Shown here: piece after piece, positions 12,001 through 23,773 of the stretch
Position numbering within the stretch: position 1 is the first letter of the stretch
Layout of the letters: every line of letters starts with the position of its first letter
Assembly (NCBI GenBank): GCA_011319805.1
Contig: SJRY01000171.1
Location: 1-64,000 of the forward strand
Length of the DNA: 64,000 nucleotides
From: Macrocybe gigantea
Taxonomy: Eukaryota > Basidiomycota > Agaricomycetes > Agaricales > Callistosporiaceae
Direction of reading: 5' to 3'
The notes under the pieces: model-generated
Told to the model about the DNA's origin: nothing
The model's database searches: none
What the model saw: the letters and a program-made list of their open reading frames with translations, nothing else
Made by a program: the position numbers and the translations under genes

Positions 12001-12715
12001 TTGGTATATTTCCGTCCAAAAACGCTTTTTCAGTGCTTTCTTTGTAGCTCGAAGTGTCGCGGCTTTTTTGACAGGTCCAAATGTGTAAGGATGCCCATAA
12101 CTTTCGGGAATCCGTGGGATTGGAGGATATTGAGGAATTCAAATGTTTCCTGGTAATTTTTGTCATAAAAAAACTACGAAATAGGACAATCGTACGCACC
12201 ATTTCAAATCCAAACGAGCCGTCTATCATGAGCAGTACGAGATCAGCCACTTTGCCGACGTCAATCATGCTATTGAGGTCGTTGTTGCATTCAATGAACG
12301 TCAACCTTCTCTTCTTGCCGCTGACCACTGTTATTGGACCCTTGGCTTCCGTCAATGTCTGTTTTGTGTATCGTCTCACAAGGCTTTTCAGGAGCGTCGT
12401 CTTGCCCACACCTGGTGGGCCGACGATTGCGACAATGACTGGGGGAGGTTCGTCCTCTGGTGTTCTGTTCACCAGAGGAACATGCAGACGGGTTTGATCT
12501 TTCTCGACCTTCCTACGACCTTGCCGGTCCGCTTTACGTCCAGATTTTGGCGCGAAGGCCTTCAGATTGTGAGATGCATAATCTGGAACGATGAAGACGC
12601 TACATACCTTTTCATTAAATCCATGTTGTTTCTCCTTTCCTTTGGCCTTGGACTTTTTCTCAGCCTTTGCTCCAGACTGCGCTGGTCGATGGGCCTTGTG
12701 GGGTCTGTCCTCCAT
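9019..12715 (-). CDS. BMS1: Ribosome biogenesis GTPase Bms1
   Basis: Nucleolar GTPase essential for 40S subunit assembly; it joins the SSU processome and recruits Rcl1. The N-terminus is Lys-rich ([15 protein letters not shown]), followed by the P-loop GPPGVGKTT, the stretch [29 protein letters not shown] and G4-like THLD. The AARP2CN segment contains [15 protein letters not shown] long acidic middle region follows, then the Bms1/Tsr1 C-terminal domain ([40 protein letters not shown]) and a Lys/Arg-rich tail to 9019. The size (about 1,150 residues) fits yeast Bms1. The frame is broken seven times by single run-length deficits near 9760, 9764, 10692, 11254, 11292, 11315 and 12064-12069. In an essential single-copy gene this points to consensus error. 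It is divergent from the Cep57-like gene. Confidence 0.93.
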
Positions 12716-12937
12716 TGTTCACAACGACGAGCAGATTAGAGGCAAAGAAATTTATTGAATGATTATGTAATCGGTCTCTGTGAACGGACGCACGTGACTT
12801 ACGCGGTCACTTGGTTTGTTGAAATTTGTGGACAAGGCAAGTTAGCCGCTTCCGACCTCCTGCCACCCATCTCCCCACCCTTTTCCTCCTTCCTTTGCGA
12901 TACCTAACGACTAGTTCTCCAAAGCGTGCTTGTAGCT
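12716..12937. promoter_or_regulatory. Shared divergent promoter of BMS1 and the Cep57-like gene
   Basis: Only 222 bp separate the two start codons. The half next to the Cep57-like gene is strongly pyrimidine-rich on the plus strand (about 12,845-12,900), as is common for TATA-less core promoters of fungal housekeeping genes. The sequence suggests a bidirectional promoter but does not prove it. Confidence 0.55.
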
Positions 12938-15900
12938 ATGCGAAGACGAACCTCAGGGTCTGTCCTTGATATTAGCATCGCCGGCGACGAAGTGGAGCAG
13001 AACAGAATTCAACTTGAACACAACTTGCAACACACCAATCTTTCTTTGCGTCTGTCGTCGGCTAGTGATGGCGATGAGTATGCCAATCATTACAACCACA
13101 GCGTGGAATATCCTCGCCATAACTCGAATCCGGGCACGTTTGCGGACTTTGCGTCAATAGACGGGCGTTCTAGGGACATTGACTACGACGGAGACCCCCA
13201 TAGTCAGGTGCATTACTGGTCATATCGCACAATGGACGATGAGGAAGGTGTCAACCCGTATGTCGGTGGCGAAACTGTGTCGACCGCTGCCCACCACGCC
13301 AGCGCACTGACAATTAGCGCTGGACTAGGTGGCGGTCGTGCTCGCCGTGACATCAGCCTTAGTGAAGCGGAATACGATCCTGACAGGCCGTTATATGCCA
13401 TGATAGATGGCGTGGATTCCAAATTTTTTGATACTGAAACCTCGCGGTCAAAGCCCGTAAGTCATCACCACATCCTGGCAAGAATGGAACTTCAACTCCG
13501 AGTCTTATCAGGGCGTGGCCAGCGTGACATTTGACCCTCTTGTGGTCGAAAATACGGCCGAGCTTGACCGTCTTCTCGAATCTGGGCATGCTCCTGCGCT
13601 ATCCCACCATCACCTCCCTACCGATGCTATTCAATCTCCCCTCCAGTCATCCAACTCCTCGACTACCTCCGGCTCGGAAGCTGAATACGATAATCGTCAC
13701 CAGACCGCTTCCCACCCAAGGCTTTCGGATGCTCTTCGGCGTGTTTCCTTTTCTCCTAGGCGGCCACGCAGTGCCCAGTCCAACAGATCCGACACGTCTA
13801 TAACGCACGACGTTCCTCGTCGTCAGGTTCCTGCGTCTCCCCTAGCTCGTTCTACAGTACTCCCGCATGGAAACACTCCGACGCCCAGACCCGCAAAGCG
13901 CACCAACATCTTCCCTTCGTACACCACGTCGCCTGCTAATCAACAGCCCGAATTTAGGGTTCACCCTCCAACTCCTTCGTCCGTCAATGGATCGAAGTTC
14001 AGCAAACTGGCCCGGGGAATTACCAGAGAAATAGCTGAGGCGAATGCTACTGCAGCGGATGGGCCATCTCGTCCCGCACCTGCCCCAGCTGGAAGCCGTA
14101 GGCAGTCTGCAGACGGCGCCTCTATCCGACAACCAACCCCGAGAAAAGCGCCTACCTCAGCAAGACAAGCCGCGAATAGCAGAATACACCTACCCGACGT
14201 GACCGGCGTTACAACGGCAGCTGCATCTCCTGCGAAGCCTGGAAATGAATATCTTCGTTACAAAGGGAGTGATGGCCCAAGAGAAGTCGAGGGTAATAGC
14301 TTTCTCTTTGCCATTGACACGTGCTTATGATCTTTGTTGCAGAACAACTTCTTAATACACTTGGAGCCGTTCAGTCTAAGCTCCAGATACTGGAAGACGA
14401 GAATGCCATTTCGAGAAGGAGAGTCAAAGAGCTTGAGTATGAACTTGAAGTCTGTAAGCAAGACGTTGTCCGGGAGCGAACAAGAATTCTCAGGAAAGAG
14501 GAATCAATCTTGAGACAGCAGAAACAGCGCCGCGAAGCCTCGAGCCATCATGATAAGGGTAAGGCAAAGACAAAAGATACCAACCGAGCCTCCGATGTCG
14601 ATGCCGGACCGTCGGACGATAGATACCGCGAGGTAGTTGAAGAGAAAAAAGGTTTGTACTATATATCGCGTTAATCAACGTCCTTGCCCGTTAATTTGAA
14701 TGCCTTTCCAGCACTTGAGGCACTCATCCATGCACTTCGCTCACACCTGACTCGCCTCACGGCAGAACTTTCCTCACACCAGCAACTCTTGACCGACCTG
14801 CGCGGTCTCCGTGAATCGGACCATCGACTTCTTCAACAGAAAACTGGAGACATCGAGAGGTTGAAGTCAGAGGTGGAACGAGTCGCTGGAGAGGTCGAAG
14901 TCCTGCGGGGTGTCGTTGAGGAAGGTCTGAGGGAAAGGAGGGCAAACCGGGAGGCGTCAATGCTTCAACCGCAGGCTGATTTGGGAATGTCGCAAGATCA
15001 AGAAACTGACAACGAGGACGAGGAGCAAGAGAGCGAAGTCGAGGAGAATGATGATGCGGAGGTTGCACATGACGGCGAAAATTATGAAGCAGATGAGGCG
15101 GAACAGGATGAAACTGGAAGCGAGCGAGGAAAAGAGGAAGAGGAAGAAGCGCTTGACGCCTATCCTTCCTATCATGCCTCCGCTTCTCCCAATGCATCCA
15201 TCGAAAGAGCAGATCGGACGATGAGGACAGATCATGCTACTCTTGGTTCTCGCTCCAGTCATTTGGCAAAGTCAACGTCGAATGAGTACACCCCAGGGCG
15301 ATTTGTCGATTCCGCTGAGATTGCGAGGATCCAGGCCGAGGTCGACGAGAGAAGATTGGAACGATCCCTCTCTCACTCGCAGTCGTCCATCGCAATCCCA
15401 TCCCGTGCGGGCTCGCCGGCCCAAGACCCCTTCCCCGAAGGCGAGTCACTATGGAAGAAGAACCGGAAGAAGACGATAGGAATCTTCAGCCGGAGCTCAA
15501 CCAACGCAGTCGCATTGCCCGTGTTGTATCTCCAAACACTTCGAATATAGCTGGACCATCGACTCAGCGCTCTCCGCCGGCTCGCCCATCAGCCCCCACG
15601 CCATCCCATGCGGCGATTCGCTCGTCTCACACCCACCATCACTCACAAAGGCATCATCCTCCCTCCCCGGAAGAGACCGCTCCATTTCCCAAAATCAGAG
15701 GTGCCCATCTCGAGAAGCTGTTCTTCTCCGCTCCAGAGCATAATCCTCAAACCTGTTTGACATGTTGTCGACGCCAGCGGAGCGGCGATGCTGGCAACGA
15801 TTCTTCTTGGGTCCCTTCCAGATTCAGGGGCAAACGTGAACACGTTGGAGCCAAGGAGGAAAGACCAAAGGACTTGAGGCGAGATGATGAGGAACAAGAG

Positions 15901-16453
15901 GACGAAGGATTCGCTGAGGGAGAAGATGTCGAGCATGACACTGTCGCTGCTGCCGCATCAGGGAAGGGCAAGGAACGCGAATTTGATGGCTTTAGGGAAC
16001 GAGCGAAGAAGGAAGGTCTTCCACCTCAGACCGTCGTCGCCAGGGTTATCAGGGAACTCGAGGACGATTTCACTCATTACAAAAGGTGAGGTTCGCATAT
16101 CTCTCGGTTGCATTGCTGACGACATGACAGCATTTATGTCGAGCTCGCTGACCAATACAAGGTCATGGATGCGGTGTCGGATGTTCCTAGGCGAAATATT
16201 CTGGCTAAGCATCTGAGAGAGGTAGTTGATATCTTGGAACAAAAGGTTGGTAGTCTCACCTGCGCTTGGAGGTCTAAACTCTGAACCTGCCTAATAGGGT
16301 GACCAAATCGCAGCCTTGTACGATTTGTTAACCTTCAAAGACAAGGCGGTAGCTGAGTCTGCTGTCCCCAATGTCCGTCGCGGTCTGGTATCCGGCACGT
16401 CTTCTCTAGGAAGGACTTCGGCCTTGAAGCGACATCCTACATCATTTATTTGA
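12938..16453 (+). CDS. Cep57 centrosome/spindle-pole microtubule-binding domain protein (Ppc89-like)
   Basis: Probable structural protein of the spindle pole body or microtubule-organising centre. The first ATG is at 12938 (MRRRTSGSVLD). A long Ser/Pro-rich disordered part is followed by a coiled coil (about 14,345-14,950, with ILEDENAISRRRVKELEYELE and LRESDHRLLQQKTGDIERLK), then an acidic stretch. The C-terminal Cep57 microtubule-binding domain reads LPPQTVVARVIRELEDDF, HYK, then after an intron SIYVELADQYKVMDAVSDV, AKHLREVVDILEQK, and after another GDQIAALYDLLTF. Introns begin at about 13,457, 14,293, 14,652, 16,087 and 16,243. One base is missing at 15,446-15,447 (TC for TCC). The domain is known from human Cep57 and from fungal Ppc89-type proteins; the exact orthology is inferred. 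Confidence 0.85.
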
Positions 16454-16651
16454 GTTTTTACCTCTTGAACAATTATTGCAATGCATGGCAATGGACAGTC
16501 AGTCATCGCGTTTCGCTATGCTTTTCGTGTCTTGCATTCTGTGTCCATATACATCTCATTCAACGCAACATGTACATAAATTCAAGGTTAATGGCAGATT
16601 CTCGGAGCTGTATCGACCATTGATCCTGCTAAGGTATATAATCAGGTCTCC
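16454..16651. other. Convergent 3' gap
   Basis: About 200 bp between the Cep57-like gene and the F-box-like gene. It should contain both polyadenylation regions; no discrete terminator can be named. Confidence 0.4.
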
Positions 16652-18611
16652 CTAACGGCAAACAAACTTGATATCCCGTCCTACTGCGGTGGCCCGTGCC
16701 TCTGCGATGAGAGGCAAATTCCGAGTGCTGAATTGAAAGCAGTTATGCAACCTGATTGTATTCCATGTAGTTACGTTAATAGCTTTGGCGAGGTTCTCCA
16801 GAGAAACGCCAGGGGCTGTATCAATGGCAATCACCGAGTATCTTGAGGTCTGCTGGTCGCCAATCCACTGCGTTTCTTTCGCCGAGCGATTACACGTTCG
16901 CTAAGCAAATCTCCAAGAACATAAAGCTTGTCGAGATTGACAAGATGAGGGATTGCAGAGTCCAAAGCATATTCCTCTCCGTCTCCACGGTCGATCTCTA
17001 CTCCATGCAAGAACAGGTCAGTAAGCGTGGGTGATACGTGCATCAAGAAAGTCAAGAAATCGCTATTCTTGACTCCTGAAACGTCTCGCATATGGACATG
17101 CCGCAAACTGGAAAAGGAGCTTGATGTGAAACAGGCAAGCTGGGAGCCTGTGAGCTGGCCTTTGCGGAGAGTCAAGCTCGTGAGCTTTTCATTAGCAGCT
17201 GTGTCCTACTTCATGTCAGCATCGATTTGCGTATTGCGGGGGCAGAAATACCTCGCTGGGAAATCTACTACGTTACTTAATATAACTTGACAATACAAAA
17301 TTTGCTAAAAGATTGGCTTGCTCACCTCGGGGAATCGCTCTGAAGATCACTTCTCCAATGGCTCAGCACCAGTGAATTAAGATTTTTCCAACCGGGAAGG
17401 CATTTCTGTAGCTCCCGTATTGTAATGTCATTGGCAGACTGGCGGCCAAACACATCGCAGGACCAGACGTGTGACAGACGGGAGAGCGCCTTCAATAAAT
17501 CTGCACGGGAAGAGGAGTGTATGAACGAGATGTTCAGGTTTGAGATATTGGGCGTGTAATTCAGTATCGTCGCAATAGCACGAGAACAGGCCTCATGACA
17601 TGCTTCATCGCCTTCATTGCAGCGTTTGAAATCCCAGGGCCCGATTCCAAGTACAAATTCCCCGTATTCGGGTTTCATAGACAGCGAACGAGCAACAGCC
17701 ACAGCGTTGGCGGGATCTCTGTCACTTTCTTGACCAAGGTGCTCAAAATAGAGCCTGGGAACGGAAGCCCAGGCTTTCGAGATGTGTGCGAGCGACAACA
17801 GGTCAGTCCTCCAGCCCTTGTCCTTCGAGTCAATGACATACTCCGCCACCAGACGGATGATCCTCTCCGATAATCGAAAGGAAAAGGGTGTGGAGCGTTC
17901 AACTGGCAGAACCCGAATGTGGTGTACAAGAGCGCCGAGAGAACGTGGGATGGCGCACTGCACCACACCCGGTTTTCGAGACCCTCGAACAGAATGGGTC
18001 GATTGAAGCAGAAGGTGTACTCCAGACACTTTAGCAGAGCAGCGCACCGCCCTGTCGTATATGATGTGGAGGTCAGTAGTTGGACTAGAGCTAGACGTCT
18101 GCGGTATGAACTCGAATTTGTGATATTGTGGATCATAGACAGAGACCATCTGGAGGACAATGGGGAGGACAGGTAGAGAGTCTGCTGCTGAAACACGTCC
18201 GGCTGATGCAAGGGATGATATCAGGTTGTGCCGCAGATCAGAGAGACGTTGCCTGTATGGTTCTGGGCTTGTTATACCACACTGAGCGGCATCGAAACAG
18301 TCTTCCACTCCCTGAAAGGCATATTTTAGTATGAATAAACGATAGAAAGAATATTGAAATGAGAAATGATAACATACCGCCCCGTCCAATTCCAAGTCGC
18401 CTTCGTCATATCCAATTACAATTCTCACCCCTTTGTATTGGGCGAGCGTTCCAGCATCCAACACAACGCTGATTATGAAAGCTCGGTCGTTGAGTGTTTT
18501 CCCCGGCCCGTAGAATGTACTGTAAGTCAACCAATAGCCGGGTCTCTCGATACCGCCAGGAGCGGACGAGTTTACAAAGATCTGTCTGTCTGCCAGTGGC
18601 ACGGCATTCAT
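16652..18611 (-). CDS. F-box-like/LRR-type protein
   Basis: A protein of about 580 residues, start MNAVPLADRQIF at 18611. The first 150 residues form an undefined domain (PGYWLTYSTFYGPGKTLND, VLDAGTLAQYKGVRIVIGYD). Then comes an F-box-like helix set (FRLSERIIRLVAEYVIDSKD, DLLSLAHISKAW, PRLYFEHLG) and a leucine-rich C-terminal part with regular repeats (LTSLTLRKGQLTGSQL, SPTLTDLFLHGVEIDRG). Introns fall near 18,303-18,380 and 17,210-17,325. The last exon gives YSVIAIDTAPGVSLENLAKA and stops at 16652. One A/T-run base is missing at 16,843-16,844. Such proteins are greatly expanded in agarics and are presumed SCF adaptors; the substrate is unknown. The decayed relative lies at 6.3-8.2 kb. Confidence 0.7.
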
Positions 18612-21600
18612 TGGAGAGGTTGAGGATGCTCGGTGGCCCTCAGTAACTACAACAGGAATAAGGAGAGGTTCAAGCTACGGCGTCTTGCAACGCTGTGATG
18701 AGAGCCATCAGAGCATGTGGTCTAGTTTACCATTATGGACGCAAATTTGCGTGTCTTAGAGTAATTCCCCTCATGATCAGCCTCAAGCTGGACACTGACG
18801 ATCACGTTTGAAGAGAAAACATTACATTTAGGCGCTTCTGCTCTTAGCTATGATTGCTAGGAAACATTACTTGCAAGTATAATGCATCTCCGAGTCGTTT
18901 CTTCAAACTCGTCCCGAGTTTGGATGGTTCAAAGCAAGATCCCAAACATATGTGAGGTAAGTTTATTGGTCAAAACTCATGGTCACATTCGACTTTGTGT
19001 AATTTCATGGCGTCCGCATCTGCCCAAATTAACCCCGGAGGATGGCATAAATACGTTCGATCCCAGGCTGTTCTTTGACTTGAAGGTGACGCTGAATGTG
19101 GTTAGCTTAACTCCACAGTAGAAGAAGAGTATTCATCGTCAATTCATCCATGACAGATGGACCACGCGAACGACTCCACCTCCACACGTCCTTTGGTCCA
19201 AGGAAGGCACAAGGCTCGAAATCCTCACCCGCGATTTCGGCATCGAAAAAAAGACCCCAATAAGAGATTCTTATCTGAGACAATGCACTTACAAATACGA
19301 CTTTTGTACATGAACAATGCAAGACTGTACTTGTCAGACTGAAAGTTGCAAACACGCGATCGCACGCTTTCCAGTGGAGCATCACGAGAAAATGTCAAGG
19401 AGTTTTCTTTCCGACCTTTTTTCTTTCAATTGGAGCGTTCAGGGATTGACTCGAGCCATGGATTCGGACGGTCCATCAAGACTCCTCTGCCAAGGGACGA
19501 GTTGGCCTGAATGTAATACAAAATGGGAAGGATTCGGCGACATGCTTCAGAGTCTCTTGCCATTACACGCGTCAAATCATCTTATGTTCTCTCTGATCTC
19601 TGCTAGACCTGATGGGAACAGTCAGCGGTTATTCCGAGGTCGGTCAAAAAGTTGAAAGTCTCATCACTTTTCATCTCAGAAAATATCACTCCGGATAATC
19701 AGAATGGCCTGATGATCTTTTCCTGAAGCAATTCATAATTGCAAAAATCAGGTTTATATCCGCGAGATGTTACTCCTTGGACGCATTAGCTATTTCAATT
19801 TTCAGAAGACAAAGAAATGTCTCCGTCAGATATACAAAAGCATTTATCATGCACGAGTAGTTTCCTTATCAGCATTTCCCCCGAGGGGCCGACAATAAAC
19901 GTGTTCCTTACTAACCCCTCAAGGCACCAGCGCTGACAAGGGGTTGGCGAGTTTAAGATCTTCTTCAGAATGCGGGCATTAAGTGAGGAACAAGGGCCAC
20001 CGAATTCAATGCTGCGTAGTCCGAGGGAAGAGGGCCGCACAAAGTATAAGGTCGGCTCTTGTTCATTTCCTTCTCATGAAATGTCACGGAGAAATCAGCG
20101 AGAAGGCAATCGAAGGATATTCAGCAGCTGTACGAGAAATTTCGACGGAACGTGGTGACACCTCGCGGAATCGACCTATGATCGATCGGAAAACGAGACG
20201 CGTTTTGACGTGATTTGATCGTTTTCAATCCGCAGTGGCAGACTGCATCTGACGTGTTTTCTTTGCAGGAATGACAAGTGACCTATAGATGGAACATCTC
20301 CACTGGTCTACTCCATCCGTTTGAGGCTGTCATGAGTCAGGACGATAGAAGAACAAGTCTTGAAAAAGCCATCATATCTTGATGATCAGCGATCACAAGG
20401 TCGAAAGACCAAACTCACAAGTGTGGACAGAAGGCATGACAGAAAAGGCACGATCTCACCAAATGCTCGTGAAGGTACTTCGGTTCCACTCCTCTTCGAA
20501 GTGTCGATCAAGCAGAGAACCCAAGTCCACGTCGGACTTGTGTCGCGTTTCGCGTGCCCGACGCCCTGGCGGTGCTCGGTGTGGGAGAAACGGCACGCCG
20601 CCAACACCACCCGTTAATAAACGTCAAACGAAAAGGACTTGAGACGGTGCCTGGTATTAGCGTCAACAGGCGTCTTCGAAGCCATCGGGCTATGCAAGGA
20701 ATGTAGATACGTGGCGCCGTCTGCTCGCAGGCCGCTTTCGACTTGACGGAGTTGGTGTCGGAATGTACAAATGAACTGACGGATGAGCAGCGCGGGTGCC
20801 TAGCGGAGGATGGACATCGTCGACGGACAGCCCTTCGGAGGTGACTCTATACAATACGAAAGCGATTTGTTTTTGTTTGCACTCTCGTCCCAAATTCCTT
20901 TCCCCACATTGCCTCATAATTCCGCGATGTCGATTGGATGAACGGCGAAGCGCCTGAAGAATTATGGGCAAGAAAACAAGCCGAATTCAGTGACGAGTTG
21001 AAGCAAGAAAAAAAGAACGCCAGAGAGACAAGGACCCGGTATCTGATGGAGCCGGGTAAGAACGAACGCTTTGTGGAGCGAATTGATGCCTGACAGGGCG
21101 CCGAAACTCACAGTACAATGCATGCCGAGCGCTAAACAGGAAAGGGACTCCCAATTTTTCGTTGCAGGAAAAAAAGGGCACCGCGCATCATGCCCTAAGA
21201 CCTAGAATGGCACATGGCTGTTTGGTTCTACGCGGAACAGCGAAGTGATGACAATGTCATGTATACAGAGGGAGGCCGAGGCGTTCAAGACAGTCGCAAG
21301 TCTCCGAGAAGATGTCAAGGCTGAATTCTCCCCCATAGCCAGATTCGCTTTTCGGCTCGTTCGGACTGGCCTCGAAGCAAATCTGGCCGTCCTGTCCATT
21401 GCTCGACATCAACCTCTCGCGAACTCAATAGATGGCTGAAAACAAACCATCGGTCAATCGCACTCGGCAGCATGTCAGACGTTCAGGGAAAAAAAAAAAG
21501 AGGGAGAACGTCATTTCCTTTCATGTAACAAATAGATAAGGTTCCTGGGCAAATCGCTATTTGAAAGGAAACTCGAGCCCGAAGTCTTGTAATCGTGGTG

Positions 21601-22241
21601 GCGGCTTTCAGGTTCCTCGCTTGTAGACAGGGACAGATCCATTCAATATGGAGAGCTGCTGTGTGTCATCGAACATTTCCAACATTTTTTGCACGTTTCA
21701 TCAAGTACGAGAGGCTTGGATCGCTTGTCAGAGAAACAGGTGTCATGTTTTTTTTTTGAAAGGAAGTCTTGAGCGTGAGAGACGGTAAGAAGCTGGGACT
21801 TTGGCGCAGTGATTAGGGTTTTGGACTGGCCCAGCCCGCCTCGGCACGCCACATGAACATCTTGAATAGGTACCTGCCCCCTGTTCCTAGCCATCGACAT
21901 GCTCATGGATCTCATTGTAGTCATTGCACCGTATTGAGGTTTGGAGGGCTTGAAGCAGACGGCCGAGAATCGAATGGGTCACGTCAGAAATTCCCGGAAA
22001 GGACTTGGGTTCGGTAAACGGAAACACTGGCTCCACCCCTCCGCCATTTTATGTTCCCCTAAAGTCTCCCTATTTAAACCCTCCGACATTTCGACATGAA
22101 CTAATCAAAGAGGTCGTGTTCGCCCACCCCCCTTCACGAGCATCGTCCATATCATTCATTCTTCGTCTTCTCTCTCAGAATCGCGCTCTTCGAAAGTAAA
22201 AGAAGGGGCCCCCTTTCGTTTTTGTTCTACTATAATTCACG
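18612..22241. other. 3.6-kb gene-free stretch
   Basis: Short open frames exist on both strands but none shows a family motif, splice-coherent partners or a domain. A 13-bp inverted pair (gccagattcgctt with one mismatch in its partner) lies at about 21,339-21,392. The last 250 bp are pyrimidine-rich and form the phosphatase promoter. It may hold a lineage-specific or non-coding gene that I cannot recognise. Confidence 0.4.
22071..22080 (+). promoter_or_regulatory. TATA-like element of the phosphatase gene
   Basis: TATTTAAACC lies 170 bp before the ATG at 22242, followed by a CT-rich leader at 22,125-22,230. Spacing is typical for a basidiomycete promoter. Confidence 0.4.
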
Positions 22242-22848
22242 ATGATCCGCTTCGACAACCTGCCCCCGGAAGTCATGCAAGCGATGTGCACGCCCATGCA
22301 CGAGATCCTGCCGCCCACCAACAACGGCGCTGGAGGACACACCGGTCGTCTCTACATCGGCTCGCTGTCCGCGGTCAACGACAAGGATCTGCTTCGCGAC
22401 CACCACGTCTCGCACCTCGTGCAGGTCATGGACGCGCCCTGGCTGCCCGTCTCTGAGAAAGACGGGTTCAGCTGCTATCGCATCGAAATCCTGGACCAGT
22501 CCACGGTTGATCTCAAGCCACACCTGGAAGCGGCATGCAACTACATCGACAGGGCTCTCAAGAGTGGGAGGAACGTTCTCGTTCACTGTCAACAAGTGCG
22601 CCGTTCGATTCTCATGCCGATGTTTCCTTTTTGTTTTCTCATACAACTTGACCTAGGGCGTATCTCGCAGCCCGGCCATCGTCATTGCATACATGATCCG
22701 CAACCTAGGCATGTCGTTCGACAACGCCTATGCATTCTGCAAGCGCAAGCGCGCCTGCGTCCAGCCAAACCCAGGCTTCATCCGCGCCCTTCAAGAATGG
22801 GAAGGCGAGTGGCGCCGTCCGGCTACAGTCCGGAGGTTCACGTCATGA
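22242..22848 (+). CDS. Dual-specificity protein phosphatase
   Basis: Small (about 180 residues) Cys-based phosphatase that removes phosphate from Tyr and Ser/Thr. The start is MIRFDNLPPEVMQAMCTPMH at 22242. The domain begins at GRLYIGSLSAVNDKDLL, followed by HHVSHLVQVMD and YIDRALKSGRNVLVHCQQ. The intron at 22,596-22,656 splits the signature, and exon 2 continues GVSRSPAIVIAYMIRN, giving the complete HCxxGxxRS loop with its Cys and Arg. The C-terminal helix NPGFIRALQEWEGEW is the usual closing helix of this fold. No frame break is seen. The substrate is not evident; the size and lack of extra domains fit atypical DUSPs. Confidence 0.88.
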
Positions 22849-23773
22849 ACGCTGCGCGGTGGAGAAAGCGGCAGCGGGTCGAGGCAGACAGATGCTGTGC
22901 GCTTATTTTTTTTCCGTCTTTTTCGTTCTTCCGCTTTCTGACCAAAAACAAAAAAAATTTCCGGGTAAAAAGGGTCCACCTGCCGGTGACGTCATAGCAT
23001 CGGCGTTGGTGCCTGTCCTGTTCCGGGTATGTTACTCCGCGCTCCGGATGGAATTTGTTCATGCTCCGCGTGCGATGTGCTCGCCTTTTGCCGCCGTCAT
23101 TGCCGACACGTTTACTGCAAAATACTCTCAAAATCATGAGAACGGTCAAGTCCCTCGTTTCGTCCTTTTCTTCTAAATCTCGTTATCCTACCGTTCTATA
23201 TACACTCGCTCTGCTCGCTATATTGGACGCTCGTCTATCTGTGGACTCATACCTCCTACGACATTATGATATCGATATTCTTCCGCTCCTCCGTCTTCCT
23301 TCTATTCATGAACTATACCTCTCGTCCTTCAAAACTTTCTCGAGCTTGCCCTTTACCATATCTCACTTTTAAATTTCGAAGGTGCAAACGGTCGTTCACT
23401 AGCGCTTGTTTGGAATATATATATTTTGTATACCCGATTTTAGTATGCCCAGTTGGAGTGAAGTGCTCTACCTGGGACGTGAGTTATCTGAATTCTGTCA
23501 TAGTACAATATGTGGCCATAGTTCGCGCCTTCATAACAACATTGAGATATAGTGCTTGTCAACATTCTGGTAAGCACTCTAAGGCGCTTTGGCTTGGTCA
23601 CACGATCTGATTAATCTGCTTCGGTGGCACAACAATTTGATATTTCGTATGTATCCCATTTCAGGATATTAAAGATACGCTCGGAAATAGTAAGAGTTCG
23701 GCACGCTTTTTGTCCCAACCGTTATTCGAAAGCCTCTTGATGTGTCGAGCGCTTCCGAGATACCCTTTCGGAA
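22849..23773. other. Convergent 3' region
   Basis: About 925 bp between the phosphatase and carboxylesterase stop codons. T-rich stretches are common but no coding unit is supported. Confidence 0.45.

Noticed and set aside
21202..21439. Overlapping short frames on both strands near the hairpin as a gene
   Set aside because: The similarity between the two frames comes from the inverted pair itself; no start, splice or domain support.
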